Origin: Candidatus Eisenbacteria bacterium
GTDB lineage: Bacteria; Eisenbacteria; RBG-16-71-46; JASEGR01
Length of the DNA stretch: 48,759 nucleotides
Assembly: GCA_030017955.1 (NCBI GenBank)
Contig: JASEGR010000010.1
Coordinates: 1 to 48,759 of the forward strand
Reading direction: 5' to 3'
Position numbers and translations under genes: made by a program
Notes under the pieces: generated by a model
Seen by the model: only the letters and a program-made list of their open reading frames with translations
Told to the model about the DNA's origin: nothing
The model's database searches: none
In this document: piece after piece, positions 46,018-48,759 of the stretch
Numbering within the stretch: the stretch's first letter is position 1
How the letters are laid out: each line of letters starts with the position of its first letter

Positions 46018-48759
46018 ATTCCCTCAACTGAAAAAAGCCACCGCCATTTCCACCTGTCATCCCATGGAGCCGGATCGGAGAGAAAGACCGGAAAGTCAAA
46101 CCGCAGACGAAGCCCTCCCACCAGCTTCTTTGTTCTTATCCCAAATCCTCCGTCCCAGAGGAGGCCCGACGTGGAGAATGCTTCCCCCTTCTCCCACACC
46201 TTTCCAACATCAACGAAAAGCGCCGACCTGAGAAGAGAGAAAGGCATGGATGAGTTTCCAAATATCCCATCCGGAAGAATCGGGACGAGATTGTCGAATG
46301 ATATCTCGACATTGGCAGACGCAATTCTTGCGCCTGTGAAAAGAGCGGGATCCCTGTCAAAATAGCCCCTTAGATTTCCCGCTCCTCCAAGCCGCCCGTG
46401 CCAATTCGGCCTTATCAATCCTTTCGATCTGAAAAATCCATTCTCAAACTCCTGATAAGGGTCGGCGCCGGAGAGATATAACTTTCTTTGAACCGGAGGC
46501 CTGCCGTCAGTCGCTCCCAAATATGTTCTACCCTCAAGATGAAACAGGCCCATCGGACTTGAGCTCACCGTGGCCTCTCCGGTGAGTCTATCGTAAGAGT
46601 AGGCGCTGCCCGGAACACTGGTCTCAAGATGCATTCCGCCTGAGAGGTTGAACCGTCTGTAACTGCCCTCAAGCGAGTAGCCGGCATCGAGAGTCCGAAC
46701 CGCCCCTTTCTCCCACTCCAAGGGATTTCTGAGATAGCTTTCCCTCAGAAGTCTCTTCTCGTTAATGCTAAGCGTGACAGTGTGATAAGGACCAATGTTC
46801 ATGTAGGAGCTCAGCCGTCTCCTAAAGAAAAAAGAATACCCCTCTCTTCCGTCAATCGTGTAACTTCTAACCCCGACTCTCGCGTCATACCCCGCTAGAC
46901 CAAGAGGCGTGCTGTAGGAGCAATCATACTGCCACCCGGCGTTCCTCGTTCCGTACCAGATGCTGAGCGCCGTAAGGTTTTGGTCTTCAAGAAAACTGAG
47001 ACCAAGCCGGGGTCCAACCTTCACGCCATCAATGTCATTGAACCAAGCCGCCGGCCTCCAGGTGACCCTGTAAGCATCGATCGGAATCGAAGCGTGTACG
47101 GGATTATCAAACTGAAACTTCAACTTCGGATAGGGGTAAACATTGTTTCTCCTGTCAACGTCCGCTATCCGTTTGTCCGGATTCATCTCAACCCCGACCG
47201 GCTTGAAGGGAAGCTCTCCCTTGAGCGTGTATGATCTCCTTCCATCGTCCCAGACCGTATGTGGTAGTGACAGTACACGAGTCTCGCCAGAGCTCGATCT
47301 GAAGGCAAAATCGAGAGGCATTATTGCACGGCCTTTCTTCTCGATCCTGACATCAACTGAGTAGTCTCTTCCATCGGCGAGTCGCCTGAATTTCATTCCC
47401 TTGACGGCATAGTCGCAGCGGTACGTTCGCCTCAGCCATTCGTCAAAAAACCAGCCGAGCTTTCTCCCGCTCATCCTCTCTGCCACCGCAATAAAATCTT
47501 CCGTATAGGGATGTTTGAACTGCCATAATGCAAAGTACTCCTTCATCACCCGGTCAAATGTTTCATCACCGAGTACATACTGGAGCATAAAGAGAATCGC
47601 CGCTGACTTCTGATAAACCGCGGTCCTGTATGCAATACGCTCTCCGAACTTGTCTGACGGCGTAATCACCTGCTCCTCATATCCAGTTTCTGCAAAGCTT
47701 ATGTAGTCAAACTGGCTTGATTCCCTCTTGTCCTCAGGGGGAAAGAAATACCTCTCCCATGGCCTCTTGTACTTGCGGACATCATTGTTTCTTCCGTAGT
47801 AGTTCTCCATGAAGAGAATCGTGGCGAAGCTTGTGAAGCCTTCATCAAGCCACGCTTCATCGTTTTCGTTGCTCCCAATGATTCCATAGAACCAATTGTG
47901 AGCAATTTCGTGAGCTATCACAGCGGAAAGAAAACGGGAGCGTTCGTCACCTATTTCACTTCCAATGAAGGCAAGATTGGGATACTCCATTCCTCCGTGT
48001 ACACTTGTGGCAACCACACTCACCTGATCGTATGGATATCCTCCGAAGGTTTCGCTGTAGAATCTCACGCACTCTCTTGAAACTCCGGCCATTTCACGCC
48101 AGTGCACGGCTTTGTTTTTGAAGTAGAAAGTGTGAACGTAGACATTCCCCAACTTCGTGGCATCCCAGATGTATTTCTCGTTCGCCGCAAAAGCGAAATC
48201 ATGAACATTATCCGCGCGAAATCGCCAAGTCTTGGGCTTCTCAAGCTCTTTTCGCAACGTAGGATCACTGGGGCGAAGCCAGTTCGAGTTATCTGCAATA
48301 TTGAGTGTTGTGTCGCCTACTGTGGCGAGCTTCTTTATGACTGAATCGGGCAAGACTTCGCCGGGATTCGTAAGTGTTCCGGTATGAGCAACAAGAAATG
48401 TCCCCGGCAGTGTCAGGGAAACATCAAAAGTGCCAAAATCACCGTAGAACTCGCCCTGGCCTATGTACTGGTCCTTGTGCCATCCTCGCAAATCATAGAC
48501 GCAGATCTTCGGATACCACTGCGCGATATTGAAATCTCTCCCACGCCGTCCCATTCTAATCAGGTGCTCTGGAATTCTGCCTTTGAACGTGATTTCGAAA
48601 AGTACGGTTTCTCCCGGGAGAATAGCTCTCGGGAGAGCCACTCTTCCGATCGTGTCATCAACTTCAACAGGGAGCTCCGCGCCATCGAAGATAAACTTCT
48701 CAATCTTCTCTTCTCCCCACATCTCCTCCGGGAATCTGCTGAAATCCTTGAAAAACCTT
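46014..48759 (-). CDS. M1 family metallopeptidase with C-terminal beta-barrel-like domain (5' end cut by window)
   Basis: At least 902 residues; the frame is open to the window edge and the true N-terminus is outside. Counting from the Met at 48722, the exopeptidase motif GGMEYPNL is near 243-250, the zinc site HEIAHNW at 271-277, and the third ligand in AWLDEGFTSF (E294), so the aminopeptidase is intact. After about residue 480 comes a shorter beta-domain. From about 540 to the end there are repeated alternating aromatic/polar strands (for example VTLSINEKRLLRES, FHLEGRTYLGA, GRLGGAGNLRGYF) resembling an outer-membrane barrel of the surface-antigen type. No HEAT-like ERAP C-terminal domain is seen. 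A surface or periplasmic peptidase fused to a barrel is inferred. Confidence 0.85.
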   Translation of the reverse strand, partial: RFFKDFSRFPEEMWGEEKIEKFIFDGAELPVEVDDTIGRVALPRAILPGETVLFEITFKGRIPEHLIRMGRRGRDFNIAQWYPKICVYDLRGWHKDQYIGQGEFYGDFGTFDVSLTLPGTFLVAHTGTLTNPGEVLPDSVIKKLATVGDTTLNIADNSNWLRPSDPTLRKELEKPKTWRFRADNVHDFAFAANEKYIWDATKLGNVYVHTFYFKNKAVHWREMAGVSRECVRFYSETFGGYPYDQVSVVATSVHGGMEYPNLAFIGSEIGDERSRFLSAVIAHEIAHNWFYGIIGSNENDEAWLDEGFTSFATILFMENYYGRNNDVRKYKRPWERYFFPPEDKRESSQFDYISFAETGYEEQVITPSDKFGERIAYRTAVYQKSAAILFMLQYVLGDETFDRVMKEYFALWQFKHPYTEDFIAVAERMSGRKLGWFFDEWLRRTYRCDYAVKGMKFRRLADGRDYSVDVRIEKKGRAIMPLDFAFRSSSGETRVLSLPHTVWDDGRRSYTLKGELPFKPVGVEMNPDKRIADVDRRNNVYPYPKLKFQFDNPVHASIPIDAYRVTWRPAAWFNDIDGVKVGPRLGLSFLEDQNLTALSIWYGTRNAGWQYDCSYSTPLGLAGYDARVGVRSYTIDGREGYSFFFRRRLSSYMNIGPYHTVTLSINEKRLLRESYLRNPLEWEKGAVRTLDAGYSLEGSYRRFNLSGGMHLETSVPGSAYSYDRLTGEATVSSSPMGLFHLEGRTYLGATDGRPPVQRKLYLSGADPYQEFENGFFRSKGLIRPNWHGRLGGAGNLRGYFDRDPALFTGARIASANVEISFDNLVPILPDGIFGNSSMPFSLLRSALFVDVGKVWEKGEAFSTSGLLWDGGFGIRTKKLVGGLRLRFDFPVFLSDPAPWDDRWKWRWLFSVEGI

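Overview
The window reads as part of a chromosome from an uncultivated, Gram-negative-type bacterium, most likely of the FCB superphylum or a neighbouring candidate phylum. The reasons are large secreted proteins ending in FlgD-like (T9SS type A-like) C-terminal domains, an M1 peptidase that runs into an apparent outer-membrane beta-barrel, a very large SurA/PpiD-like periplasmic foldase, a B12-dependent class II ribonucleotide reductase, and a split methionine synthase. Base composition is balanced by eye. The phylum is an inference and no rRNA or tRNA gene is visible.

Layout. Nearly everything is on the minus strand; the plus-strand genes are 13055-13726, 14062-14466, 32544-33251, 34022-35077 and 35085-35717. 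(1) 1-1073: a repeat copy, then a long-chain polyprenyl diphosphate synthase. (2) 1239-9657: a defence island, a type I restriction-modification operon read hsdR - AlbA_2 protein - hsdS - HEPN - nucleotidyltransferase - orphan hsdS tail - PBECR-like nuclease - DUF2283 - hsdM. Two small toxin-antitoxin-like pairs and a duplicated hsdS end sit between hsdS and hsdM. (3) 9945-14466: nrdJ, a second repeat copy, a secreted Cys-rich protein that resembles halocin-C8-type bacteriocin precursors, and a four-helix membrane protein behind a structured leader. (4) 14451-21037: MetF, a B12-domain-less MetH-like protein and a CCA-adding enzyme with 4-nt overlaps, then a CoA-binding protein, a DUF401 permease and an AI-2E family transporter.

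(5) 21190-32131: a run starting with a PpiC-type foldase, followed by an M20 hydrolase, a DgcN-like (DUF1611) protein and a DgcA-like epimerase/racemase. Together the last three could take D-glutamate to L-glutamate through N-acetylated intermediates. A secreted beta-propeller protein and a secreted M6 metalloprotease follow. (6) 32132-34000: a 175-bp nested palindromic element, a YfiH/PgeF laccase-domain protein, a Mut7-C protein and a third repeat copy. (7) 34022-39018: M20 peptidase, DedA protein, a decayed acyl-CoA synthetase, an HD-domain protein, a zinc-ribbon protein, an orphan PTS EIIA and aspartate kinase. (8) 39277-43240: an unusually large transketolase-family protein, a PAP2 phosphatase and CorA. 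(9) 43375-48759: an overlapping four-gene unit, M1 peptidase/beta-barrel, ABC ATPase and two ABC-2 permeases, cut by the window edge.

The strongest unexplained signals are two families of intergenic structured DNA. One is a modular element of about 218 bp built of consecutive hairpins with imperfect terminal inverted repeats, present in three copies. The other is the nested 175-bp palindrome, one end of which recurs alone at 43322. The mosaic restriction island, the candidate bacteriocin, the D-glutamate-type operon and the M1-barrel/ABC unit are also worth testing.
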